Shown in pieces: positions 34,937-43,600 of a stretch of 64,000 bases of DNA. The position numbers and the translations under genes were made by a program. The notes below the pieces were generated by a model. It ran no database searches. It saw nothing but the letters and a program-made list of their open reading frames with translations, and had not been told where the DNA came from. Each line of letters begins with the position of its first letter. The stretch's first letter is position 1. Source of the stretch: Bin5 sp034422415 (GTDB taxonomy: Bacteria; Chloroflexota; Anaerolineae; Caldilineales; Caldilineaceae); contig OZ241871.1 of NCBI GenBank assembly GCA_965202955.1, positions 3,472,001 to 3,536,000 of the forward strand, given 5' to 3'.

Positions 34937-36118
34937 CTACTTTCCCGAATTCACCTGCTGACCTACCGTCGGCACGCCCCCAATTTTCACCTCGTCACTG
35001 CTGCCTTCGGCAATCAATCCGCCGCCCAGGCACTGCTCGCCGTCGTAAAAGACGGCGCCCTGGCCGGGGCTGATCCCGTTTACAGGCGCCCCGAACAGAA
35101 CGCGGGCAGAGCCGTCCTCCAGTGGGTGAACCCGGCAGTCAGTTGGGCGGCCGGTGTAACGGATCTGGCACTGTACACGGCTTCCTGCCCCAACCGGCCT
35201 GCCCAGCGTCCAGTTGACACCTTCCACAGACATCTCCGTCCTGCCCACCGCCTCCGCCGGTCCTACGACCAGCTGGTTGCGGTCGTGGTCCAGGGCTGCT
35301 ACATAGAGTGGCGCTGACGTCCCGCTCAGGCCCAGCCCCTTGCGCTGCCCGACCGTGTAGTTCGGCAGCCCGCCATGCCTCCCCAGCAACTTTCCGCTCA
35401 AATCGACGATCTCTCCCGGCTCCATCGCGTCGGGCGCCCACGCACGGAGGAAACGGCGGTAGTCGTCATCAACCACGAAACAGAGGTCCATCGAGTCGTG
35501 CTTGCTGTGGACCGGCAAGCCGCGTGCCGCAGCCATCCGCCGCACCTCCTCCTTCGTGTTCTCCCCAACTGGGAAGAGCAGGTCGTTCAGTTCCGCTTGC
35601 CCCAGCATACTCAGCACATAGGACTGATCTTTGTGTACGTCCATCCCTCGCAGCAACTGTACGCTGCCGTCAGCCTGCCGCTGCAAGCGGGCATAGTGGC
35701 CGGTTGCCAGGAAGTCCGCCCCAAGGCGGCGGGCATAGTTGAGCAGATAGTCGAAGCGAATATGCCGGTTGCAGGCCAAACAGGGGTTGGGCGTCAGCCC
35801 TGCACTATAACCTTCGATGAAGAGGTCGACTACCTTTTCCTTGAACGGCTTCTCGACATTGATCAGATAGAAAGGCATGCCCAGCTGATCGGCCACGCGG
35901 CGGGCATCGTCCACGCTCTCCTCGTCGCAACATTTGTTTCCCGAGCCTTCCCCGCTCGACACCTCCGCCCACAGGCGCATCATAACGCCGATACAGCGAT
36001 TCCCCTGTTCCGTCAGCAGAGCGGCCGCGACCGAACTGTCGACGCCCCCGCTCATGGCGACTACGACGGTTGTGTTGGAAGGCGGCGTGTGACGTTTGCG
36101 CAAAGATGCTGTGTTCAT
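34937..36118 (-). CDS. mnmA: tRNA-specific 2-thiouridylase MnmA
   Basis: ATP-dependent enzyme that thiolates the wobble uridine (U34) of tRNAs for Lys, Glu and Gln. The PP-loop VAMSGGVDSSVAAALL is near residue 20. The first catalytic cysteine is in LTPNPCLACNRHIRFDYLL, followed by ATGHYARLQ, and the second cysteine region is VQCQIRYTGRPTDCRVH near the C-terminus. At 393 residues the length is slightly above the family norm because of a short N-terminal tail. An in-frame upstream extension was rejected because ATG 36118 gives the usual start. Sulfur would come from a cysteine desulfurase such as the one at 55590. Confidence 0.94.
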   Translation of the reverse strand: MNTASLRKRHTPPSNTTVVVAMSGGVDSSVAAALLTEQGNRCIGVMMRLWAEVSSGEGSGNKCCDEESVDDARRVADQLGMPFYLINVEKPFKEKVVDLFIEGYSAGLTPNPCLACNRHIRFDYLLNYARRLGADFLATGHYARLQRQADGSVQLLRGMDVHKDQSYVLSMLGQAELNDLLFPVGENTKEEVRRMAAARGLPVHSKHDSMDLCFVVDDDYRRFLRAWAPDAMEPGEIVDLSGKLLGRHGGLPNYTVGQRKGLGLSGTSAPLYVAALDHDRNQLVVGPAEAVGRTEMSVEGVNWTLGRPVGAGSRVQCQIRYTGRPTDCRVHPLEDGSARVLFGAPVNGISPGQGAVFYDGEQCLGGGLIAEGSSDEVKIGGVPTVGQQVNSGK

Positions 36119-36218
36119 GATGCCCGGTATTGTAACACAGGCGCTTATCTTCGGTGATGGTAGCGGGCGCGGGCGGGAGTTGGACGGTGGCTGGAAGCGT
36201 TGCGGGAACAGGTGCAAA

Positions 36219-36279
36219 CTCGTAAACGCTCGTACGAGAGATGGACGAGCGTTTACGAGCGTTCACGTAATTTTTTTTT
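36219..36279 (+). terminator. Perfect 15-bp stem-loop with T tract (terminator-like)
   Basis: Arms 36219-36233 and 36245-36259 are exact complements (CTCGTAAACGCTCGT and its complement) around an 11-base loop. A run of nine T follows at 36271-36279, 11 bases after the second arm. On the + strand this resembles an intrinsic terminator, though the T run is further from the stem than usual. No + strand gene precedes it, so it may insulate the island or stop antisense transcription into or out of mnmA. Confidence 0.55.
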
Positions 36280-36505
36280 CGCTCTATCTGAGAGTTCTTG
36301 GTGGCTGACGGTGGTTTTGGGGCATGTGCAGAGTACAAATAAATAATATATTGAATGCACAGTTAAGGCAGGGCATGCTGCCGAACCACTGTGCAACGCA
36401 CATACAGGAACTGACAACAGTTTTGCAGGGCGCGGGCACCGACTTTATTTGGGGCGAATAGGGTTATTCAGGGAATTCGTGCCGCGGTCAGGAGCGTGGA
36501 AATAG

Positions 36506-36514
36506 TGGTATAAT
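36506..36514 (+). promoter_or_regulatory. Extended -10 promoter for the FmdE-type gene
   Basis: TGGTATAAT is a consensus extended -10 element (TGnTATAAT). The -35 region 17 bases upstream is poor, which is common for extended -10 promoters. A start near 36521 gives a leader of about 85 bases to the ATG at 36607. Confidence 0.5.
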
Positions 36515-36606
36515 AGGCATGTATGGCTGCAAAATCGTGTCCCCGCCGTCCGCTTGGAAGACGGTGGGCAGTGAGGAAGGGAAGCCAAACAGCTGGAGAC
36601 GCGCAT

Positions 36607-37236
36607 ATGGAGATGCTGACCGCAGTCGCAGAACAGGCTTTTTCGGAGACGCTGCAGAGGGCGTTGGACGTTGCCTCCGCGCGGCACCGGCATCTGTGCC
36701 CGCGCCAGGTGCTGGGGGCGCGGGCGGCGATCGCAGGGACGGGGCTGCTGGAGCTAGAGGTCCCGCGCGGGGACAAGCGGCTGCTGGTGATCGTAGAGAC
36801 GGACGGCTGCTTCGTGGATGGGGTGGAGGCGGTGACGGACGTTTCGGTGGGGCGGCGTACGTTGCGGGTGGAGGATTACGGAAAGATCGCGGCGACGTTT
36901 GTGGATGTGAAGACGGAACGGGCGCTGCGGGTTGCGCCGCGGGTCGATGTGCGCGAGCGGGCGTGGGATTACGCGCCGGAGCAGAAGCGGCGCTATTTCG
37001 CGATGCTGCACGGCTACCAGCGTATGCCGGACGCCGAGTTGCTCTCGTTCGAGTGGGTTGAGTTGGCGAAACCGATCGCCGCGATCGTGAGCCGGGCCGG
37101 CGCGCGGGTCAACTGCGGGGGCTGCGGCGAAGAGATTATCAATGAGCGGGAGGTCGTGGGGGATGGCGTTTCGTTGTGCCGTTCTTGCGCAGGCGGGGGG
37201 TATTACTCGGTGAGCGGGGCGTATCGATCTGAATAG
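36607..37236 (+). CDS. FmdE-family protein with C-terminal zinc ribbon
   Basis: A 209-residue protein resembling subunit E of formylmethanofuran dehydrogenase. The FmdE domain begins with ARHRHLCPRQVLGARAAI (the HxxxCPxxxLGxR pattern) and includes VIVETDGCFVDGVEAVTD. It ends with FVDVKTERALRVAPR. The C-terminus is a four-cysteine zinc ribbon, CGGC at about residue 172 and CRSC near 195. The start ATG 36607 follows GGAG and skips an unrelated upstream extension. Third codon positions are strongly G-biased, unlike the C-biased core genes. No fmd/fwd genes or molybdate transporter are adjacent, so the role is unclear; family members are often molybdenum- or tungsten-linked. Confidence 0.82.
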   Translation: MEMLTAVAEQAFSETLQRALDVASARHRHLCPRQVLGARAAIAGTGLLELEVPRGDKRLLVIVETDGCFVDGVEAVTDVSVGRRTLRVEDYGKIAATFVDVKTERALRVAPRVDVRERAWDYAPEQKRRYFAMLHGYQRMPDAELLSFEWVELAKPIAAIVSRAGARVNCGGCGEEIINEREVVGDGVSLCRSCAGGGYYSVSGAYRSE

Positions 37237-37265
37237 AATGGGGCACTATATCGGGTTGGCATGGC

Positions 37266-39035
37266 ATGGAGAGTATGACGCCAATCACGTTAAGCGACAG
37301 TGAGATCAGACGCCGGTTGCGTTTGGGCGAGGATAGCCGCTGGGAGTTCAAGCAGTTCGAGTTCCGCGGCAACCGCCCGGTCTCCCCCGACAGCGACGAC
37401 CTCGCAGATGAACTGGCGGCTTTTGCCAATGGGAATGGCGGCGTGATGCTCTGCGGCGTCACCGATGACGGCCAGGTCCAGGGGATGACCCGTGCGCAGT
37501 TGGACGCTGTCGAGCAATTGGTGGTCAACATCTGCTCCGATGCGGTCAAGCCCGCTATCGAAGTCGATACCTTGCGCCTGGAGTTGGACAACAACGCGTT
37601 CCTGGCAGTGGATGTGGCCGCAGGATACGCTCTGCACAACAGTCCTGGAGGAAGTTTTCGCCGCGTGGGTAGCTCCAAGAGGAGAATGGTGGGCGATGAC
37701 CAGTTGCGGCTGGCTCAACAGCGTGCCCAGGGGCGCTTTCTCTGGTTCGACAAACAGCCCGTTCCCGGAACCGGATTCGGCACGTTGGATGGGTCTCTGT
37801 GGCGGCCGCTGTTGAGCGTGCAGGGCGCTTCTGATCCCGAGCTGGCGCTGACCAAGCTGGGCCTATTGAGCGACGCGGCCGACGGCCCGCAACCGGCGAC
37901 CGTCGCCGGCGTGCTACTGTGTAGTCGCGACCCGCAGGAGTGGCTGCCGAACGCCTGCATCACCGCCACCCGCTACCGCGGAACTGACCGCGCCTCCGGG
38001 CAGGTCGACGCGCAGACAATTGTCGGGCCGCTGAACCGACAGATCGCCGAGGCCGTGGCCTTCGCGGTGCGCAACATGCGGGTTGTAGCCTACAAGGACC
38101 CGGGCCGTATCGATCTTCCTCAATTCAGCGAGCGCGCCATCTTCGAGGCCATCGTCAACGCGGTGGCGCACCGCGATTACTCCATTCGGGGCAGCCGCAT
38201 CCGCTTGTCCGTTTTTGCAGACCGCCTGGAAATCCAGTCGCCGGGCACTCTGCCCAACAGTCTGACCGTCGCCAACATCGCCGACCGCCAAGCCACACGC
38301 AACGAACTGCTGGTTTCCGTGCTGGGCAGGATGCCGACCGGGGATGCGCGCGGCCGCGGGGAGCGGCGCTACTTCATGGAACGGCGCGGCGACGGTGTTC
38401 CGATCATCCGGCGCGAGACCCTGGGCGTAAGCGGAAAACCTGCCGAATTTCGGATGGTGGGGGAGGCGGATCTGCTCGTGCTTCTCCCCTCCGCGCCGTT
38501 GGAGCCAAGCGCGGCGCAGGTGCAGATCGCGGTGCGCGCCGCCGACCGCCCTCTGCGGGGCGTCGATGTCCTCGCCCTGTTTCCTAACCATACATGGCAG
38601 CGCGCGACGAGTGATGAGGAGGGGATGGCAACCGTCTCTTTGCACACGACCGAGCTACCCATGACTGTGTACGCGGCCGCCAAGGGGTACGCTGCCCACC
38701 TTGAGCGTGCGTGGACGCCGAGCCAAAGAGTGCTCGTAATCGAAATGAAACATCTGCCCGACGGAGGGGGCGTGATCTTCCCAGAGGGGAGCGGAACTCT
38801 TCCGGGACTGGCGGGGCGGCTGAATCCCGTTCGAGACACACATGACAGAACCTACCTCTACACCTCCAATGTCGCCGTCAACCAGGGCCTGCCGCAGCCA
38901 GTTTCCTTCTTTCTGAAGGAAGAGCTGCGTCTCACCGATGCCGAGGGAAACGAACTCTTGGCACGGGTCGTTGACGTCGCCGGGCGTTCGGCGCTCGTTC
39001 AGTATCGCCCCTTTCAAAGGGGGCGGAAGCGGTGA
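37266..39035 (+). CDS. AlbA_2/Schlafen-type ATP-binding protein with C-terminal Ig-like domain
   Basis: Putative regulator or defence protein. The N-terminal AlbA_2 domain (about residues 10-130) has SRWEFKQFEFRGNRP and NGNGGVMLCGVTDDGQVQG, the usual signature. A GHKL-like ATPase domain follows with AIFEAIVNAVAHRDYSIRG (N box) and RLEIQSPGTLPNSLT at about 285-340. The last 160 residues carry a carboxypeptidase-regulatory or Ig-like segment (GVDVLALFPNHTWQRATSD) and a beta-rich tail, not usual for this family. It is 29 bases after the FmdE-type gene and may share its promoter. AlbA_2 proteins are common in mobile and defence regions. Confidence 0.8.
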   Translation: MESMTPITLSDSEIRRRLRLGEDSRWEFKQFEFRGNRPVSPDSDDLADELAAFANGNGGVMLCGVTDDGQVQGMTRAQLDAVEQLVVNICSDAVKPAIEVDTLRLELDNNAFLAVDVAAGYALHNSPGGSFRRVGSSKRRMVGDDQLRLAQQRAQGRFLWFDKQPVPGTGFGTLDGSLWRPLLSVQGASDPELALTKLGLLSDAADGPQPATVAGVLLCSRDPQEWLPNACITATRYRGTDRASGQVDAQTIVGPLNRQIAEAVAFAVRNMRVVAYKDPGRIDLPQFSERAIFEAIVNAVAHRDYSIRGSRIRLSVFADRLEIQSPGTLPNSLTVANIADRQATRNELLVSVLGRMPTGDARGRGERRYFMERRGDGVPIIRRETLGVSGKPAEFRMVGEADLLVLLPSAPLEPSAAQVQIAVRAADRPLRGVDVLALFPNHTWQRATSDEEGMATVSLHTTELPMTVYAAAKGYAAHLERAWTPSQRVLVIEMKHLPDGGGVIFPEGSGTLPGLAGRLNPVRDTHDRTYLYTSNVAVNQGLPQPVSFFLKEELRLTDAEGNELLARVVDVAGRSALVQYRPFQRGRKR

Positions 39036-39140
39036 ATTTTCTGGCATGGTAGTGGCGGAAAGTAAGTTTTTCCCGTCAGAAATTGAAACCCCTCGCACGG
39101 ATTTTGCAGTCGGCGATGTCTGAAAGCAACAGGGCTTTCG

Positions 39141-39730
39141 TCATTGGCCTATCTGCCGCTCCCAAAGTTGGTTCAATTCAGTTTCTTTCCATCTCCAAAG
39201 CCAATCCGGAATCAGTGGAGCTATTGCGCGAGCAATCTGGTATTCATGGAGAAGCCTGATTGCCTGATGGTACGCTCGATCTGATTTTCGACTCAATTGC
39301 GGGGTATCCATATCTAAACGCGTTGATCAAGAGCATTTCGATATGATAGGACACTAGTCTGGGGGCGGCGCGGCTCCGTACGTTCCAGTATTTGATGAGC
39401 CGGATCAATGGAGGCAGAAACCCGTTCTGGTTCTGGTTTGCGTTGGTTACAAGCTTCTGATCGATCCGTGGATCTGTCTGCACCCATTTGCCTTTGCCGT
39501 CAGGAATCAGGTAGCAAATTGTTGAGCCACTCCAATCCTCAATAGGTAAGGCAGGAACGATATCGAAAGCCCAGTCGTAGGACCGCAGATTGAAAACTAC
39601 CGCGGCTCCTGTTCGCTTAATTTCAGAGTTCTTGTAATTCTGTACCTGCTTCAGTCCACCCTTGAACTGACCGAGAATCTTGGTTGAGCTAACCCAACCA
39701 CTTAGGCAGCTTCACAAGGTTTTGACCCAA
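39141..39730 (-). pseudogene. Broken CD-NTase-like nucleotidyltransferase (CBASS-type relic)
   Basis: The - strand frame from 39711 to 39244 reads SSTKILGQFKGGLKQVQNY, RTGAAVVFNLRSYDWAFDIV (followed by PAL), then YLIPDGKGKWVQTDPRIDQ and LPPLIRLIKYWN. This is the pattern of SMODS/CD-NTase-like nucleotidyltransferases, with FDIVPAL carrying the third catalytic Asp and the LIKYWN helix after it. The N-terminal half with GS and DxD is absent. A different frame upstream gives LVKLPKWLG (39692-39730), so there is a frameshift. The frame ends at 39244 soon after YHIEMLLINAF. Another frame (RLLHEYQIARAIAPLIPDWL) runs to 39141. No cap effector gene is recognisable nearby. Confidence 0.6.
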
Positions 39731-39890
39731 TTAGATGCGATTGCCCTGAAGTAGGGGGTGCATCCGAAAATGGGGGGAGTTTCCAATTACCTCTTGGTAG
39801 TTACACTGGGAGCTACAACTCGTTAGTCTGGACAGCCCCAAGTATGAAGTGTGTCCCAATTTTGGGAGGCCCTCAAACGCAACTTGACTT

Positions 39891-39919
39891 TTGACGTCCA
39901 TCGTCAACGCTGGTATTCT
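39891..39919 (+). promoter_or_regulatory. Near-leaderless promoter of higB
   Basis: TTGACG (39891-39896) and TATTCT (39914-39919) are exactly 17 bases apart. Transcription would start at about 39926, only about five bases before the ATG at 39931, so the toxin mRNA would be nearly leaderless. The AAGGT touching the ATG is too close to act as a Shine-Dalgarno. Confidence 0.55.
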
Positions 39920-39930
39920 GTTTGTAAGGT

Positions 39931-40212
39931 ATGATTCGCGGATACAAGGACAAGAGAACCAGGCGGTTCGCCGCTGGAGAATTTGTCGCAGCATTCCAAG
40001 GGTTCGAGAAGCAAGCAGCGAAGCGGCTTTCGATACTTAATGCCGCGCCATCTCTGAATTCCTTGAGAGCGTTGCCGAGCAACCGCCTTGAAGCTCTTAG
40101 CGGCGCGCGTGAAGGATACTATTCCATCCGGATCAACCGGCAATGGCGCATCTGTTTCTTATGGGTTGAAGGGTTGGGCCCAACCGACGTCGAGATTGTG
40201 GACAATCACTAA
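39931..40212 (+). CDS. higB: HigB/RelE-superfamily toxin
   Basis: A 93-residue ribosome-dependent mRNA interferase of the HigB (plasmid maintenance killer) type. The start MIRGYKDKRTRRFAAGEF, the core SLNSLRALPSNRLEALSG and the C-terminal GYYSIRINRQWRICF followed by DVEIVDNH are family signatures. The Arg in INRQWRICF and the C-terminal His are expected active-site residues. The antitoxin gene follows, with the toxin-first order typical of hig modules. The gap of 135 bases is unusually long for this family. Confidence 0.92.
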   Translation: MIRGYKDKRTRRFAAGEFVAAFQGFEKQAAKRLSILNAAPSLNSLRALPSNRLEALSGAREGYYSIRINRQWRICFLWVEGLGPTDVEIVDNH

Positions 40213-40229
40213 TGTAAGTTCAATTTGAA

Positions 40230-40306
40230 ACCAAGATTTTTACACGGTCTGTATTCTGCGGTCACGGGCATCTCGCCCGCTTTCCCGCTATCTGCAAGAT
40301 CTTGGT
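40230..40306. promoter_or_regulatory. Inverted repeats between higB and higA
   Basis: ACCAAGAT (40230-40237) is the exact complement of ATCTTGGT (40299-40306). The second copy lies within the 10-base palindrome CAAGATCTTG (40295-40304). These are good candidates for HigA operator half-sites. A weak promoter-like pair, TTGGTC (40302) and TAGAAG (40325) with a 17-base gap, overlaps the second copy, so HigA might also control its own transcription. Confidence 0.4.
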
Positions 40307-40347
40307 CTCATTTGGGATCTGCATTAGAAGCAAGAAGGAGGTGAAAA

Positions 40348-40653
40348 GTGTTCAAGCGAGTTGTACATCCGGGGGACATTCTTAAGGATGAGCTTGCGGA
40401 AATGGGCGTGTCCCCTACGGCGTTCGCGCGTCAGATTGACGTGCCCCCGAACCGCATCAGCCAGATCATTGCGGGCAAGCGTTCCGTCACCAGCGACACC
40501 GCATTGCGGTTTGGGCACTGGTTCGGTACAGATCCCCTGTTTTGGCTCAATTTGCAGACTCAGTTCGATCTTGTCGCAGCCGACCGCAAGGTGGGGGCGG
40601 CAGTGCGTGCCTTGCCTACTGCTTCTCATAGAGGAATTTCGGGGACTGGATAG
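40348..40653 (+). CDS. higA: HigA antitoxin (XRE-family HTH)
   Basis: A 101-residue DNA-binding antitoxin that neutralises HigB and represses the module. It starts with the family sequence RVVHPGDILKDELAEMGVS. The helix-turn-helix is at about residues 20-60 (TAFARQIDVPPNRISQIIAG), followed by ALRFGHWFGTDPLFWLNLQ. The GTG start at 40348 is four bases after a strong AAGGAGGTG. The last 15 residues (ALPTASHRGISGTG) look less conserved, as if the C-terminus had been altered. The restriction-modification gene starts 38 bases after the stop. Confidence 0.92.
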   Translation: MFKRVVHPGDILKDELAEMGVSPTAFARQIDVPPNRISQIIAGKRSVTSDTALRFGHWFGTDPLFWLNLQTQFDLVAADRKVGAAVRALPTASHRGISGTG

Positions 40654-40691
40654 AGTTGCCGTCGCCGCGTATTCCTATATCAGCCCCACCC

Positions 40692-43600
40692 ATGTTCCAG
40701 CTTAAAGCCACACACAAGGTCGTCAAGGACTACTTCGCTGAGGTCCACAAACTGACCCAACTCGGCGCGGTGCATGAAGGCGCAGTCGCGCCCGCGTTCG
40801 CCAATCTGCTGCGCGCCGCGGCGCAACCGTTCGGCTGGACGCTGGCGGAGCAGTACGCGCGCACCGTGCACGGCGGGCAGGCCATCCGCGTCGACGGCGC
40901 GCTGCTGGACAGTTTCAGGCTGGCGCGCGGTTACTGGGAGGCGAAGGACAGCGCTGACGACCTCGACGCGGAGATCAGCCGCAAGCTGGACGCCGGCTAT
41001 CCGCAGGACAACATTCTCTTTCAGTCGCCGGCGCGCGTGGTTGTCATCCAGCAGGGGCAGCGGGTGTGGGACGCGCCGGCCAGCGAACCGGACGCGCTCG
41101 TCGCCGGGCTGCGCGCCTTCTTCGCGTACCAGCCGCCGGCGTTTGAACGCTGGCAGCAGGCGGTCGAAGAGTTCAAGGCGGTGGTGCCGGAGCTGGCCGC
41201 GGCGCTGCTGGAACTGATCGAGGGCGAACGGCGCGGCAACCAGGGCTTTATCGACGCCTTCGGCAGATTCGCGGATCTCTGTCGGGCGGCGATCAACCCC
41301 AACATCTCCGACCAGGCGGTCGAGGAGATGCTGATCCAACACCTACTGACCGAGCGTATCTTCCGGCGGGTCTTTGACAATCCGGACTTCGTCAATCGCA
41401 ACGTGATTGCGCGCGAGATCGAGGAGGTGGCGCGCGCGCTGACCAGCCAGCGGTTCAGCCGTCGCGACTTCTTCCGCCCGCTGGACCGCTTTTACGGCGC
41501 AATCGAAGCGACGGCCGCCACGATCAACGACTTTTCGGAGAAGCAGGGCTTTCTCAACACTGTCTACGAGCAGTTCTTCCAGGGCTTTTCGGTCGAGGTG
41601 GCAGACACGCACGGCATCGTCTACACGCCGCAGGCGATCGTCGATTTCATGGTGCGCTCGGTCGAGGCGCTGCTGCGGCGGGAGTTTGGCCGGTCTCTGG
41701 CCGATGCCGGCGTCCATCTGCTGGACCCGTTCGTGGGCACCGGCAACTTCATCCTGCGGGTCATGCGTCACTTGGCGGAGGTCGGGCGGCTGGGCAGCCT
41801 CCCTCACAAGTACGCGCACGAGCTGCACTGCAACGAGGTGATGCTGCTGCCCTACTACATCGCGGCCCTGAACATCGAGCACGAGTATTACGAACTGACC
41901 GGCCAATACGCGCCTTTCGCCGGCATCTGCCTGGTGGACACGTTCGAGCTGGCCGAGGAGATCCAGATGGGCCTGTTTGCGCTGGAGAACACGGCGCGCG
42001 TGCAGGCGCAGCAGGGGCAGGAGATCACAGTCATCATCGGCAACCCGCCGTATAACGTGGGGCAGGTCAACGAGAACGACAACAACAAGAACCGCAAGTA
42101 CGCGACGATGGACAAGCGGGTGCGGGAGACCTATTCAAAGGACTCCAGTGCGACCAACAAGAACGCGCTCGCCGACCCGTATGTCAAGGCAGTTCGGTGG
42201 GCGGCGGACCGCATCGGCGACGAAGGCATGGTCGCCTTTGTGAGCAACAGCGGCTTTCTCGATGGCGTTGCGGCTGATGGAATGCGCAGACATCTTGAAA
42301 ACGATTTCGACGCCATCTACGTTCTCGATCTGGGCGGGAACGTGCGCAAGAATCCCAAGCTGTCAGGGACGACCCACAACGTCTTTGGCATTCAGGTCGG
42401 CGTCAGCATCAACTTTTTCGTCAAGAGGCGTGTCAAGGCGGACTCGCCGGCGGAGATCTTCTACGCACGCGTCGATGAGAACTGGCGCAAGGAACAGAAG
42501 TACCGCTATCTCGATGAAAAGCAACAGTACGGCAACGTCAATTGGACCAGGATTTCGCCGGACAGGCGGCACACATGGCTGACTGAGGGACTCCACGCCG
42601 AGTTCGAAACCTTTGTCCCGCTCGGAAGCAGGGAAGCCAAGGCGGCAAAAGGTGAGGCGGCAGATGTGCTCTTTCATGTTTTCAGCAACGGTGTCAAAAC
42701 CAATCGGGATGCGTGGGTCTATAACTTTAACCGCCCCGCGCTCGCTGAAAACATGAGTCGGATGATCGACACCTACAACGAGCAGGTGTTCAGGTGGGAA
42801 CGGCTGGGGAATAAGGGTGTCAATGTTGATGATTTTGTTGTTTCTGATGCCAGCAAAATCGGCTGGAGTTCAGGGCTGAAGCAGTCGTTGCAAAGCGGGA
42901 AGATCGCTGACTTTTCGCAAGAAAAGATAAGGACATCGCTCTTTCGTCCATTTACCAAGATTAACCTTTACTTTGACCGAATGATGAACGAAAGGGTGTA
43001 CGTCTTCCCTTCCATATTCCCCACACCTGAAACTGAGAATCGGGTGATTTGGTTAAAAGTCGGTGCTGATTGGCCTATGTTCGCGCTGACGGTCAATAAT
43101 ATTCCCAATCTGCTGCCACAAGGCGGCTCCCAATGTTTCCCCTTCTACACCTACGATGAGGACGGCAGCAATCGCCGCGAAAACATCACCGACTGGGCGC
43201 TGGCGCGGTTCCGCGCGCAGTACAACGACGAGACGATCAGCAAGTGGGACATCTTCCATTACGTCTACGGCCTGCTGCACCATCCCGGCTACCGCGAACG
43301 CTATCAGGCCAACCTCAAGCGCGAGCTACCGCGCCTGCCCTTCGCCCCTGACTTTCGCGCGTTCGCGGTGGCTGGCGCACGGCTGGCGGAAATCCACGTC
43401 GGCTATGAGGAGATGCCCCCTTATCCGCTCGACGAGATTGAGATGCCGGGGCAGACGCTCGATTATCGTGTGGAGAAGATGCGCCTCTCCAAGGACAGGA
43501 CGCAGATCCGCTACAATGATTTCTTGGCTCTGGGCGGGGTGCCGGCGGAGGCGTTCGACTACCGGCTGGGCAATCGGTCGGCGCTGGAGTGGGTGATCGA

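Larger units (their letters stand above)
36119..36606. other. Intergenic boundary region of the accessory island
   Basis: A 488-base stretch between mnmA (-) and the FmdE-type gene (+). It holds a perfect 15-base inverted repeat followed by nine T (36219-36279), a cluster of TGTGC/GCACA elements (36325-36402), an AT-rich patch near 36338-36353 and an extended -10 promoter at 36506. Composition is visibly more AT-rich than the flanks. No coding sequence was recognised. Confidence 0.6.

Noticed and set aside
36234..36260. Stem-loop region as a CRISPR-like repeat
   Set aside because: Only one repeat pair in inverted orientation; no spaced direct repeats and no cas genes in the window.
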